From Mycolicibacterium tokaiense (GTDB lineage: Bacteria > Actinomycetota > Actinomycetes > Mycobacteriales > Mycobacteriaceae), in assembly GCF_010725885.1 (NCBI RefSeq), contig NZ_AP022600.1, positions 2,852,001 through 2,916,000 of the forward strand: a stretch of DNA of 64,000 nt, read 5' to 3'. The notes beneath the pieces were generated by a model. The model was not told where the DNA came from and made no database searches. It worked only from the letters and a program-made list of their open reading frames with translations. This document shows positions 15,254-24,175 of the stretch, piece after piece. A program made the translations under genes and the position numbers. Position 1 is the first letter of the stretch. Each line of letters begins with the position of its first letter.

Positions 15254-16417
15254 ATGGACCTTTTCGAGTATCAGGCGAAAGAGCTGTTCGCCAAGCACAA
15301 CGTTCCCACCACTCCAGGCCGGGTGACCGACTCGGCAGAGGACGCCAAGGCCATCGCCGAGGAGATCGGCAAGCCGGTCATGGTCAAGGCGCAGGTGAAG
15401 GTCGGCGGGCGCGGTAAGGCCGGCGGCGTCAAGTACGCGGCCACCCCCGACGACGCCTTCACCCACGCACAGAACATCCTGGGCCTCGACATCAAGGGTC
15501 ACGTCGTCAAGAAGCTGCTGGTCGCCGAGGCCAGCGACATCGCCGAGGAGTACTACATCTCCTTCCTGCTCGACCGGTCCAACCGCACCTACCTGGCCAT
15601 GTGCTCAGTCGAAGGCGGTATGGAGATCGAAGAGGTCGCCGCCACCAAGCCGGACCGCCTGGCCAAGGTGCCCGTTGACGCCGTCAAGGGCGTCGACCTG
15701 GCCTTCGCCCGCGAGATCGCCGATAAGGGCCACCTGCCCGCCGAGGTGCTCGACGCCGCGGCGGTCACCATCCAGAAGCTCTGGGAGGTGTTCATCGGCG
15801 AGGACGCCACCCTGGTCGAGGTGAACCCCCTCGTGCGTACGCCGGACGACCAGATCCTGGCGCTGGACGGCAAGGTCACCCTCGACGCCAACGCCGACTT
15901 CCGCCAGCCCGGCCACGAGGAGTTCGAGGACAAGGACGCCACCGATCCGCTGGAGCTCAAGGCCAAGGAGAACGACCTCAACTACGTCAAGCTCGACGGC
16001 GAGGTCGGCATCATCGGCAACGGCGCGGGTCTGGTCATGTCCACCCTGGACGTGGTGGCGTACGCGGGCGAGAAGCACGGCGGCGTGAAGCCGGCCAACT
16101 TCCTGGACATCGGCGGTGGCGCCTCGGCCGAGGTGATGGCCAACGGTCTGGACGTGATCCTGGGCGACAGCCAGGTCAAGAGCGTGTTCGTCAACGTCTT
16201 CGGCGGCATCACCTCGTGTGATGCGGTGGCCAACGGCATCGTCAAGGCGCTGCAGATCCTGGGCGACGAGGCCAACAAGCCGCTGGTGGTCCGTCTCGAC
16301 GGCAACAACGTCGAAGAGGGCCGGCGCATCCTGGCCGAGGCCAATCATCCGCTGGTCGTTCAGGCCGAGACCATGGACTCCGGGGCCGACAAGGCCGCCG
16401 AGCTGGCCAACAAGTAA
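15254..16417 (+). CDS. sucC: Succinyl-CoA synthetase beta subunit
   Basis: SucC with SucD converts succinyl-CoA to succinate with formation of ATP or GTP in the TCA cycle. The 387-residue protein has the ATP-grasp fold: [15 protein letters not shown] at the start, [26 protein letters not shown] for metal binding, and the C-terminal CoA-ligase part with [12 protein letters not shown] and [15 protein letters not shown] at 15254 is chosen over a GTG three codons upstream because it matches the conserved family start. It heads an operon with sucD 12 nt downstream, and a CRP-type site lies in the upstream region. Confidence 0.97.
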   Translation: MDLFEYQAKELFAKHNVPTTPGRVTDSAEDAKAIAEEIGKPVMVKAQVKVGGRGKAGGVKYAATPDDAFTHAQNILGLDIKGHVVKKLLVAEASDIAEEYYISFLLDRSNRTYLAMCSVEGGMEIEEVAATKPDRLAKVPVDAVKGVDLAFAREIADKGHLPAEVLDAAAVTIQKLWEVFIGEDATLVEVNPLVRTPDDQILALDGKVTLDANADFRQPGHEEFEDKDATDPLELKAKENDLNYVKLDGEVGIIGNGAGLVMSTLDVVAYAGEKHGGVKPANFLDIGGGASAEVMANGLDVILGDSQVKSVFVNVFGGITSCDAVANGIVKALQILGDEANKPLVVRLDGNNVEEGRRILAEANHPLVVQAETMDSGADKAAELANK

Positions 16418-16429
16418 GGGGCGCTTGCT

Positions 16430-17332
16430 ATGTCGATCTTTCTGAACAAAGACTCCAAGGTCATCGTCCAGGGCATCACCGGCGGCGAGGGCACCAAGCA
16501 CACCGCGCTGATGCTCAAGGCCGGCACCCAGATCGTGGGCGGGGTGAATGCGCGCAAGGCCGGCACCAAGGTCAGCCACAAGGACAAGGACGGCAACGAC
16601 ATCGAGCTGCCGGTCTTCGGCAGCGTGGCCGAGGCCATGAAGGAGACCGGCGCCGACGTGTCGATCGCGTTCGTGCCGCCGGCGTTCTCCAAGGACGCCA
16701 TCATCGAGGCCATCGACGCCGAGATCCCGCTGCTGGTGGTCATCACCGAGGGAATCCCCGTGCAGGACACCGCCTATGCGTGGGCGTACAACGTCGACAA
16801 AGGCAACAAGACCCGGATCATCGGCCCGAACTGCCCGGGCATCATCACCCCCGGTGAGTCGCTGGTCGGCATCACGCCGAACAACATCACCGGCAAGGGC
16901 CCGATCGGCCTGGTGTCGAAGTCCGGCACGCTGACCTACCAGATGATGTACGAGCTGCGCGATCTCGGCTTCTCCACCGCCATCGGCATCGGCGGCGACC
17001 CGGTCATCGGCACCACCCACATCGACGCCATCGAGGCGTTCGAGAAGGATCCGGAGACCAAGCTGATCGTGATGATCGGCGAGATCGGCGGCGACGCCGA
17101 GGAGAAGGCCGCCGCCTACATCAAGGCCAACGTCACCAAGCCGGTCGTCGGTTACGTCGCGGGCTTCACCGCTCCCGAGGGCAAGACAATGGGTCACGCC
17201 GGCGCCATCGTCTCTGACGGTGCGGGTACCGCCGCCGGCAAGCAGGAGGCCCTCGAGGCTGCCGGGGTGGCCGTCGGCAAAACGCCGTCGGAGACCGCCG
17301 CCAAGGCACGCGAACTGTTCAACAAGCTCTGA
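16430..17332 (+). CDS. sucD: Succinyl-CoA synthetase alpha subunit
   Basis: The alpha subunit (300 residues) binds CoA and carries the phosphorylated histidine. The CoA-binding Rossmann start reads [18 protein letters not shown], a second motif is [12 protein letters not shown], and the active-site histidine lies in [14 protein letters not shown] near residue 255. It follows sucC by 12 nt and ends at a strong intrinsic terminator shared with the convergent S9 peptidase gene. Confidence 0.97.
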   Translation: MSIFLNKDSKVIVQGITGGEGTKHTALMLKAGTQIVGGVNARKAGTKVSHKDKDGNDIELPVFGSVAEAMKETGADVSIAFVPPAFSKDAIIEAIDAEIPLLVVITEGIPVQDTAYAWAYNVDKGNKTRIIGPNCPGIITPGESLVGITPNNITGKGPIGLVSKSGTLTYQMMYELRDLGFSTAIGIGGDPVIGTTHIDAIEAFEKDPETKLIVMIGEIGGDAEEKAAAYIKANVTKPVVGYVAGFTAPEGKTMGHAGAIVSDGAGTAAGKQEALEAAGVAVGKTPSETAAKARELFNKL

Positions 17333-17345
17333 GCACCAAACACAG

Positions 17346-17375
17346 ACGGGCCCCCACCGCGAGGTGGGGGCCCGT
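17346..17375. terminator. Bidirectional intrinsic terminator after sucCD
   Basis: A perfect 13-bp stem (17346-17358 with 17363-17375) is capped by the GNRA tetraloop gcga and followed by ttgttgt. It separates the convergent sucD and S9 peptidase genes. Confidence 0.92.
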
Positions 17376-17384
17376 TGTTGTTGT

Positions 17385-19253
17385 CTACAGATGTTGGGCC
17401 AGGAACTTCTCTACCGCGTGATAGAGGTCGATGCTGTTCTCGGGGTTCACGAATCCGTGCCCCTCGTCTTCCTTGATCATGTACTCGACCTCGACGCCAC
17501 GGGCCCGCAGTGCGGCGACCATGTTGTCGGACTCGGCCTGCACCACCCGGGAGTCGTTGGCGCCCTGCACCACCAACAGCGGGGTGCGGATCTGATCCAC
17601 CTTGGTGATGGGGGAGCGGGCCAGCATGTCGGCCTCCTGCGCCGGGTCGGCCGGGTCACCGACGTAGAGGTGCCAGTTGGTGGCCAGGAAGCGGCGGCCC
17701 ACGACCGGCAGCGTGCGCATGAAGTTCGGCAGGCTGGAGATCCCGACGTAATCGATGGCAGCGGCGAAGACGTCCGGGGTGAACGTGACACCGACCAGCG
17801 TCGCGTAACCGCCGTAGGAACCGCCGAAGATCGCCACGCGGTCGCGGTCGGCGTAGCCCTTTTTCACTGCCCAGTCCACGGCGTCGATCAGGTCGTCGTG
17901 CATCTTGCCGGCGAATTCGCCGATCGCCGCCTGCGTGAATGCCTTGCCGTAGCCGGTGGACCCGCGGAAGTTGAGCTGCAGCACGGCGTAGCCGCGGTTG
18001 GCCAGCAGTTGCACGTCGGGCTGGTACCCCCAGCAGTCGCGGGCCCACGGCCCGCCGTGCACCAGCAGCACCATCGGCAGGTTGGTCGGCTCCTGCCCGA
18101 CCGGCAGCGTGAGATAGCCGTGCAGATCCAGCCCGTCGCGGGATGCGACGGTCACCGGGGTCATCGGTGCCAGCGCATCCGGATCGAGGTTCGGGTAGGG
18201 CCGGAACAGCAGCCTGCTCTCCCCGGTGGCGTGGTCGTAGAAGTAAGCCACCCCGGGCGCGCGGTCGTGGGTGAAGCTGACCACCCACCGCTGACCGCCG
18301 GCATCGGTGGAGATGGCGGACAGATCACCGTCCGAGAGTGCCGAGAGCTTCTCCAGTACGCCGGCGAAGTCGGGGTCCAGGGCGTGGATCTCCTGGCGCT
18401 CGCCGTAGTACCGGACGCCGATCAGCTCACCGGTCTGCTCGCTGACGATGAACGGCGACGGCAACATGATCTGCGCTGCCAAGTCAAAGCTGGGATGGCT
18501 GTCGACCACCGTCTCCTCCCCGGTTGCCACGTCCAGGCGCACCGGTCGCAGCCGATCGCTGCCGTCGTAGGAGCCCAGCCACACCCCGGTGCCGTCCGGG
18601 GTGGGGACGATTGGATGGATGCCCAGTGGGTAGTCGCGTCCGTCGTAGACCTTGATGGAACGCGTCGACGTGGTGTCCGGATCCCACTGGGAGATCTCGA
18701 CGTCGCCGGACGGGGTCAAGTTGTTGGTGAAGAGGTGACCGCCGGGCCCGGGGATCCAGGACACAACATTGCCCGGGTTCTCGGCGAGCAGCGTCAGTTC
18801 ACCAGAGGCGATGTCCAGCTCGAAAGCGTCCATCAGCTCGGGGTTGCGGGCGTTGTGCTGCACCACGGCCTTGCCGGGCCGGGCCCGCAGCAACTCGTAG
18901 GACGAGCGGGTGTTGGGGAACGGCGTCATGTCGACGGCCGCGGCGTCCGGGTCGTCGAGGTCGACGCGGTAGACATGGAAGTTCTCGTCGCCGCCGGTGT
19001 CCTGCATGTAGAGCAGGTGACGGGCGTCGTGGGACCAGCTGTAGAGGTACACGCTGCGGGTCTCGTCCGCGGTCACACAGCGGGGTTCGCCGGAGCCGTC
19101 CAGGTTGTCGACCCAGATGTTGAGGCGGTTGCGCCAGGGCGCCAGGTAGGCGATGCGCGTGCCGTCCGGTGAGATCTGGGCACCGGCGCGCTCCGGTGGA
19201 CTGAAGAATTCTTCGACGGAGATGCGGGCGGGGGCGCCTGCGTTCGTGGGCAC
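17385..19253 (-). CDS. S9-family prolyl oligopeptidase-like serine peptidase
   Basis: The 622-residue protein has an N-terminal beta-propeller (about residues 20-350, with repeated SPDG/WSHD/TPDG blade patterns) and a C-terminal alpha/beta hydrolase. The catalytic serine is in GGSYGGYA (about residue 479), the aspartate in VVQGANDSRV and the histidine in EGHGFVNPEN. No signal peptide is seen, so it probably acts on peptides in the cytosol. The GTG start has AAAGGA 6 nt upstream. Two identical 15-bp palindromes lie 35-73 nt upstream. By my recollection M. tuberculosis has no counterpart at this position. Confidence 0.9.
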   Translation of the reverse strand: MPTNAGAPARISVEEFFSPPERAGAQISPDGTRIAYLAPWRNRLNIWVDNLDGSGEPRCVTADETRSVYLYSWSHDARHLLYMQDTGGDENFHVYRVDLDDPDAAAVDMTPFPNTRSSYELLRARPGKAVVQHNARNPELMDAFELDIASGELTLLAENPGNVVSWIPGPGGHLFTNNLTPSGDVEISQWDPDTTSTRSIKVYDGRDYPLGIHPIVPTPDGTGVWLGSYDGSDRLRPVRLDVATGEETVVDSHPSFDLAAQIMLPSPFIVSEQTGELIGVRYYGERQEIHALDPDFAGVLEKLSALSDGDLSAISTDAGGQRWVVSFTHDRAPGVAYFYDHATGESRLLFRPYPNLDPDALAPMTPVTVASRDGLDLHGYLTLPVGQEPTNLPMVLLVHGGPWARDCWGYQPDVQLLANRGYAVLQLNFRGSTGYGKAFTQAAIGEFAGKMHDDLIDAVDWAVKKGYADRDRVAIFGGSYGGYATLVGVTFTPDVFAAAIDYVGISSLPNFMRTLPVVGRRFLATNWHLYVGDPADPAQEADMLARSPITKVDQIRTPLLVVQGANDSRVVQAESDNMVAALRARGVEVEYMIKEDEGHGFVNPENSIDLYHAVEKFLAQHL

Positions 19254-19287
19254 GGTGTCCTTTCGGCGTTGGGGCCGCGGTGGGCGG

Positions 19288-19302
19288 TGTCACTAAGTGA
19301 CA
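19288..19302. promoter_or_regulatory. Palindromic operator copy 1 (tgtcactaagtgaca)
   Basis: A perfect 15-bp palindrome lies 35 nt upstream of the S9 peptidase start. An identical copy begins 24 bp further on. The binding protein is unknown; the form resembles TetR-family operators. Confidence 0.7.
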
Positions 19303-19311
19303 ACCACACTC

Positions 19312-19326
19312 TGTCACTAAGTGACA
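19312..19326. promoter_or_regulatory. Palindromic operator copy 2 (tgtcactaagtgaca)
   Basis: This is the second exact copy of the 15-bp palindrome, spaced 24 bp from the first. It lies between the S9 peptidase and thiolase genes and could act on both. Confidence 0.7.
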
Positions 19327-19361
19327 ACATCGTCAAGAATGCGGCCCCCAGCTGGCGAAAC

Positions 19362-19375
19362 GAGAACACGTTCTA
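19362..19375. promoter_or_regulatory. KstR-type box upstream of the thiolase gene
   Basis: gagaacacgttcta matches the KstR consensus TAGAACNNGTTCTA at 11 of its 12 defined positions. It lies 39 nt before the thiolase ATG. KstR is the TetR repressor of cholesterol catabolism that responds to steroid acyl-CoA thioesters. Confidence 0.68.
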
Positions 19376-19413
19376 TTAGCCTGTCGAAATAGTTTTCGAT
19401 CAGGAGGTTTGGC

Positions 19414-20946
19414 ATGCCCGTCGATCCGCGCACGCCCGTCATCGTGGGTGTCGGCCAGTTCACCGAGCGGATCGACGACCCCGGCTATCGCGGCATGTCG
19501 GCAGTGGACCTCGCCACCGAGGCCGCCCGGGCCGCACTGTCCGACACCGGATGCGACGTGAGCACCGTCGCACGGGCAGTGGACGTCGTGGTGGGACTGC
19601 GGCAGTTCGAGATCTCCGGTCCCATGCCCGCTGTGCTGGGCAAGTCGAACAACTACCCCCGGTCGGTGATGCGCCGCCTCGGGGGCGACCCGGCGCGGGT
19701 GGTTCTCGAGCCGGTGGGTGGGCAGGGTTCGCAGAAGGTGGTCACCGAGTTCGCCGCGGCCATCGCCGCCGGGGACATCGAGGTGGCGATGGTCATGGGC
19801 TCCGAGCCCGGTTCGACGGCCAAGTACTTCGCCGACCGCGATGACAAGCCTGATTTCACCGAGCACGTCGACGGGCAGCTCGAGGACCGCGGGCACCAGA
19901 TCTACAGCTACATCGACGAATACACGGTGACCCATGGGCTGACCGGTGCCCCGGTGCAGTACGGACTGTTGGACAACGCGCGCCGCGCGAGGCTGGGTCT
20001 CGGTGTCGACGAGTACCGCCACGAGATGGCCGAGTTGTTCGCGCCGATGTCGAAAGTCGCTGCCAAGAACCCGTTTTCGTCATCACCGGTGGAGCGTTCG
20101 GTCTCCGAGATCGAGACGGTGACCGCCGAGAACCGGATGATCTGCGATCCCTACCCGCGACTGCTGGTGGCGCGGGACACTGTGAACCAGGGTGCGGCGA
20201 CGGTGCTGATGTCGGTGGACGCCGCCCGCAGGTACGGGGTGCCCGAGGAGAAGTGGGTGTACCTGCACGGCCACGCCGACCTGGTGGAGCAGGGTCTGCT
20301 GTCGCGGCCCGATCTGGGGGCCAGTCCGGCCGCTGTGCGTGCGGTGCAGGAGGGTCTGCGGGTGGCCGGTATCGGTGTGGATGATGTCAGCACCTTCGAC
20401 CTCTACAGTTGCTTCCCCTTCCCGGTGTTCGTGGTGCGCGAGGCACTCGGCATTGCCGACGACGATCCGCGGGGGCTGACGCTGACCGGTGGTCTGCCGT
20501 ACTTCGGCGGCCCGGGCAACAGCTACTCGCTGCACGGGATCGCCGAGACGGTGGCCGAGATGCGGGACAAGCCAGGACGATTCGGCTTTGTCGGTGCCAA
20601 CGGCGGCATCATGAGCAAGTACTCGGTGGGGATCTACTCCACGTCGCCGGTCGACTGGCGCGTCAGCCGCAGTGCCGAGCTCAACACCGAGGTGGCCGCG
20701 CTTCCGACAGTGCCCGTGGTCAAGGAGTTCGACGGCGCAGGCGCCATCGAGACCTACTCGGTGCGCTACGACTGGCCGGTGCGGACCGGGATCATCGTCG
20801 GCCGGGCCGAGGACGGGTCGCGGTTCATGGCCACCACCGAGGACGCTGAGCTGGTGGCTCTGATGTCCGACGGTGACCCCCTGGGCGCGCGCATCAGCGT
20901 GCAGTCAACCGCGAACGGAAATCGCGCAACGCTTTTCGCCGGTTAG
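19414..20946 (+). CDS. Thiolase-superfamily protein lacking the usual nucleophilic cysteine
   Basis: The 510-residue protein reads as an acetyl-CoA acetyltransferase/SCP2-thiolase relative: TPVIVGVGQFTER at the start, DLATEAARAAL, TFDLYSCFPFPVFVVREALG, GGLPYFGGPGNSYSLHGIAE and GANGGIMSKYSVGIYST. At the position of the thiolase nucleophile the sequence is PVGGQGSQKVV, with no cysteine, so ordinary thiolysis is doubtful; such members may act as retro-aldolases or lipid-binding proteins. AGGAGG lies before the ATG and a KstR-type box lies upstream, which points to steroid or branched-lipid catabolism. The end overlaps the convergent HNH pseudogene by 4 nt. Confidence 0.82.
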   Translation: MPVDPRTPVIVGVGQFTERIDDPGYRGMSAVDLATEAARAALSDTGCDVSTVARAVDVVVGLRQFEISGPMPAVLGKSNNYPRSVMRRLGGDPARVVLEPVGGQGSQKVVTEFAAAIAAGDIEVAMVMGSEPGSTAKYFADRDDKPDFTEHVDGQLEDRGHQIYSYIDEYTVTHGLTGAPVQYGLLDNARRARLGLGVDEYRHEMAELFAPMSKVAAKNPFSSSPVERSVSEIETVTAENRMICDPYPRLLVARDTVNQGAATVLMSVDAARRYGVPEEKWVYLHGHADLVEQGLLSRPDLGASPAAVRAVQEGLRVAGIGVDDVSTFDLYSCFPFPVFVVREALGIADDDPRGLTLTGGLPYFGGPGNSYSLHGIAETVAEMRDKPGRFGFVGANGGIMSKYSVGIYSTSPVDWRVSRSAELNTEVAALPTVPVVKEFDGAGAIETYSVRYDWPVRTGIIVGRAEDGSRFMATTEDAELVALMSDGDPLGARISVQSTANGNRATLFAG

Positions 20947-22558
20947 AACGGTGGTGGTCTGTTCCATTCGGTGACGTGGGTGTCGTTGAGTTTGCGTTCG
21001 GCGTTGATGCGGTAGGCGCGTTGTCGGGCGTGGTTGCGTTTTCGGTATGTGGGGATGTGGTTGATTTTGCCGGGCGGGGTGGGTGTCGGCGGCGGGGTGG
21101 TGATCGGAGCTGAGGTGGTGTTGATGGTGGGGAAGTAGAGGCGGCTGGCGGGTTTGCTGGTGTAGGTCTGTCCGGTGGGGGTGGTGATGGTGCCGTCGGG
21201 GGCTTGGCTGTCGGTCCACCCGGTCCAGAAGGTTTTGCCGAAATGATGCAGTTTGCAGTACATCTTGCCGCCGGAGGCATGGGTTGTGCCGGCCGGCCAC
21301 GGGGTGGTGTGGTCCCATTCGCAGAACTGGGCCGGGCGGTCGCAGTTCGGGAACCGGCACGTCAGGTCGCGGGCGGTGGTCCACTCCTGCAGGGCTGTTG
21401 ACGGGCGGTAGCGCTGTTCGGGATTTGTCGCCGGTGCGGTGAGGTGGCGGACTGGTGCGCCGCGGGCGATGAGCGCGGCGATCAGCGGCGCCGGCATCGC
21501 GCCGAAGCCCACCAGGATGCCCGGCGGCGGATTGGGCACGCAGGGTGCTGGTGTCTCCGCTGCTTCGTTTTCGCTCTCGGGCTCCTGCTGAACGTCTGCT
21601 GTGGGCCGGCATTCGGCAGGTGAGCCATCGTTGGTGCTCTCCTGCTCGCGGGCGGGCTCTGGCTCCCCGTCGAGGGGGACGCGGGTGCCGTCGGGGTAGA
21701 CCAGGGTGATGTCGCTGCGCGGCTGGCCGGGGTCCGGCGGCAACGGCGTGTCGCCGTCCATCAACGGATCGGGCTGGGCGTCGAGGGTGGCCGCTTCGGT
21801 GTAGATGTGCACCACCACGTGCGAGGCGCGGTCATCATCGTCGGCGGCGGCGGGGCAGTCCGGGTTCCCGCACTGGCAGGCCAGGTGGAAGGACCCGGCT
21901 CCCAGCGCCCCGTGGGCATCAGCGCGACGCTGATTCAGGGTCCGGGGGTCGTCTGTGCAGACCCCTTTGGCCATCGCGGTGATCCGCTGCCAATACAGAG
22001 CGGCATCGGCACCGGTGAGGCGCAGCAGGACCTCGGTGACCCCGTCTTTGGTTTCCAGGATCTCCACACCGCGGTCGCGGACCCGCACCCGGACCTGGCG
22101 CACCGCGGCGGGGTCGTACCGGTTGACCCAGATGTCGATGGCGTTGTCGAGTTTCTTGACCGATAGGGCACCCCAGGTGGTGGCGGCCTCGGCGAGGTGG
22201 GTTTCGACGACGGCGAGTACGTCGGGGTCGATGATGTTGGTGGTGCGGTGCACGATGCGTCGGGCGATGTATTCCGAGATCTGCCCGCCCAGCAACAGTT
22301 CAGCGATCTTGGGCAACCGGGTGGCCAGCGCGAGGCCGATTTCCATGTCGTTGGAGGCGCGGCCGTGGCTGGTGTCGCTGGCCAACGAGATCTCGGCGGC
22401 GGCGGATTTCCAGGCGGCTTCGGTGTCCTCGACGGGTGTCGTAGTCGTCGGTGTAGGTGCGGCTGGTCTTCTCGGCGATGAACAGCAGCCGGTGGGCGGC
22501 GACGGTGGCGGCCAGGGCGGTGTAGGTGGTGATCGCATCGTCGAGTTGCACGTCGGTC
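20943..22558 (-). pseudogene. DUF222/HNH endonuclease-like (13E12 repeat family) gene, main part, disrupted
   Basis: The frame encodes a DUF222 domain, a low-complexity Pro/Glu linker and a C-terminal HNH motif (CRFPNCDRPAQFCEWDHTTPW then CKLHHFGKTFW), the 13E12 family that is multicopy in mycobacteria. The gene is broken twice. The 5' end is separated by the IS element that starts at 22559, and a one-base expansion at the G run 22434-22436 shifts the frame after SRTYTDDYDT. The true N-terminal codons (QLDDAITTYTALAATV) lie in another frame than the body. The role of this family is unclear; nuclease activity is inferred from the HNH motif. Confidence 0.88.
22551..22558. repeat. Target-site duplication, left copy
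   Basis: The octamer cgtcggtc directly abuts the left inverted repeat of the IS element and is repeated exactly after the right inverted repeat. Confidence 0.9.
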
Positions 22559-22589
22559 GGGCGTGTCAGATGGTTTGTGTAGGAGCTGC
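22559..22589 (+). repeat. Left terminal inverted repeat of the IS element
   Basis: The repeat begins gggcgtgtca and contains tttgtgta. It matches the reverse complement of 24020-24050, which begins gagcttgtca, at 22 of 31 positions. Confidence 0.85.
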
Positions 22590-22608
22590 ATGAGCCAGAT
22601 GGAGCACG

Positions 22609-24002
22609 ATGATGTCCATGGTTGTTCGGCAGGACAGTCAGGCCGGTGACGGCGATAACGGCGAGGAAGTAGACCGGCTGGAGTCAGGCCGGCAGGCGTT
22701 CGAGGCGTTGAAGGCCTCGGGCGGTTTCGACGACGTGCTGGCCAAGATCGACGCGGGTGAGCTGCAGTTGACTGGCGAAGGTGGCTTTCTGCAGGAGATG
22801 GTCAAGGCGGTCCTGGAGCGCGGCCTGCAGACGGAGCTGACCGGCCATCTCGGCTACGACAAGGGCGATCCCGCTGGGCGGGTACTTCCCAACGCCCGCA
22901 ACGGTTTCAGCGCCAAGACAGTCTCTAGCGAGGTCGGCGACGTCACCCTGGCCATTCCACGTGACCGTGACGGCAGCTTCATTCCGATGCTGGTTCCGAA
23001 GGGCTCGCGGCGCATCGGTGGACTGGATTCGATGATCATCAGCCTCTATGCCGGCGGGATGACCGTCCGCGACATCGAGCATCACCTGGCCACCACGATC
23101 GGCACCGAGATCTCGCGGGAGACGATCAGCAAGATCACCGACGCGGTGCTCGAAGAGGTCCTGGAGTGGCAGCGCAGGCCGCTGGATCCGATGTATCCGA
23201 TCGTCTATCTGGACGCTCTGGTGATCAAGATCCGCGACGGTCATCAGGTCCGAAACAAGTCCGCTCACATCGCTGTCGGAGTCGATATGGACGGGATCCG
23301 CCACGTGCTGGGGATTTGGGTCCAGCCCACCGAGGAGCGAAATTCTGGGCTGGAGTGTGCGCTGAGCTGGCCAATCGTGGCGTTAAGGACGTGCTCATCG
23401 CCTGTGTGGATGGGCTAACCGGCTTCGGCGACGCGATTGCCGCGACGTGGCCGCAGACCATCGTGCAAACATGCACGGTGCATCTCCTTCGGTCATCGAT
23501 GCGTTTTGTTGCCTACGGCGATCGCAAACAGGTGGCCTCTGCGTTGCGCCTCATTTACACCGCACCCACCATCGATGCCGCGGAAATCGCTCTGCACGAG
23601 TTCGCCGCGTCCGCTTGGGGGAAGAAGTACCCGACTACGGTTCGAGCCTGGGAGGCAGCCTGGGACCGCTTCATTCCGTTTCTGTCGTTCCCGCCGGCCG
23701 TCCGCAAAATTATCTACACCACCAACGCCATCGAGTCGCTGAACTATCAACTCCGCAAAATCATCAAGAATCGTGGTCATTTCCCGAATGATCAAGCGGC
23801 AGTGAAGCTTTTGTGGCTTGCGATCTGCGATATCGAAGACAAACGCTCCCGAGAACGCGTTCGTCACCGCGACCGAACGACGCCCCAGCGGTACAAGCAA
23901 AGTAACCGTCTCGTCGAAGGCGCCATCGTCACTGGGTGGAAGCACGCACTAGGCGCCCTGGTCCTGGCCTACCCAGACCGACTAGAGCCATACATTTACT
24001 AA
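22609..24002 (+). pseudogene. IS256-family (mutator-type) transposase, frameshifted
   Basis: The first frame (22609-23418) carries the N-terminal half with the first catalytic Asp in VYLDALVIKIRDG and ends early after GIWVQPTEE. The second frame (to 24002) carries AKFWAGVCAELANRGVKDVLIACVDGL with the second Asp and TTNAIESLNYQLRK with the catalytic Glu. Adding one G near 23334 restores the expected TEGAKFW join, so a single-base deletion explains the break. All three DDE residues are present, so either the element is inactive only by this indel, or the indel is a sequencing error. A GGAG site precedes the ATG. Confidence 0.9.
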
Positions 24003-24019
24003 CCAGCGTACTAACCAAC

Positions 24020-24050
24020 GCGGCTCATACACAAAAGTCTTGACAAGCTC
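24020..24050 (-). repeat. Right terminal inverted repeat of the IS element
   Basis: The reverse complement begins gagcttgtca and contains ttttgtgta, and pairs with 22559-22589. Confidence 0.85.
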
Positions 24051-24058
24051 CGTCGGTC
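24051..24058. repeat. Target-site duplication, right copy
   Basis: An exact copy of cgtcggtc lies immediately outside the right inverted repeat. Confidence 0.9.
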
Positions 24059-24099
24059 ATCTGCGACCGCGCTGCGCAATCGGGCAACCCTGCGAACAT
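24051..24099 (-). pseudogene. 5' fragment of the interrupted 13E12/HNH gene
   Basis: On the minus strand an ATG at 24099, preceded by GGAGG, begins MFAGLPDCAARSQMTD. Through one copy of the target duplication it runs in frame into VQLDDAITTYTALA on the far side of the IS element. The 76 bp between this start and the LLM gene stop probably hold the old promoter; nothing else is evident there. Confidence 0.8.
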
Positions 24100-24175
24100 G
24101 CCTCCACGATATAGACGGGGTCCGACAGAAAACGGCCGCCGAAAACAGCAGTGACAGATGAGAACTGGACGAATA

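Larger units (their letters stand above)
22559..24050 (+). mobile_element. IS256-family insertion sequence, 1492 bp, near-intact ends
   Basis: The ends form imperfect terminal inverted repeats (22 of 31 positions match, 22559-22589 against 24020-24050) and are flanked by exact 8-bp direct repeats. The single transposase gene has a frameshift. Size and family resemble IS6120 of M. smegmatis as I recall it; ISfinder would settle the name. The element sits in the 5' end of a 13E12/HNH gene: joining the flanks through one copy of the duplication restores an open frame, which proves the insertion point. Confidence 0.93.

Noticed and set aside
15605..17197. A 530-codon minus-strand frame across sucC and sucD
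   Set aside because: Composition is typical of a shadow and both sucC and sucD are full-length and conserved.
23325..23345. Programmed frameshift in the transposase
   Set aside because: IS256-family transposases are normally single-frame, no slippery heptamer is seen at the join, and one added base restores the family sequence.
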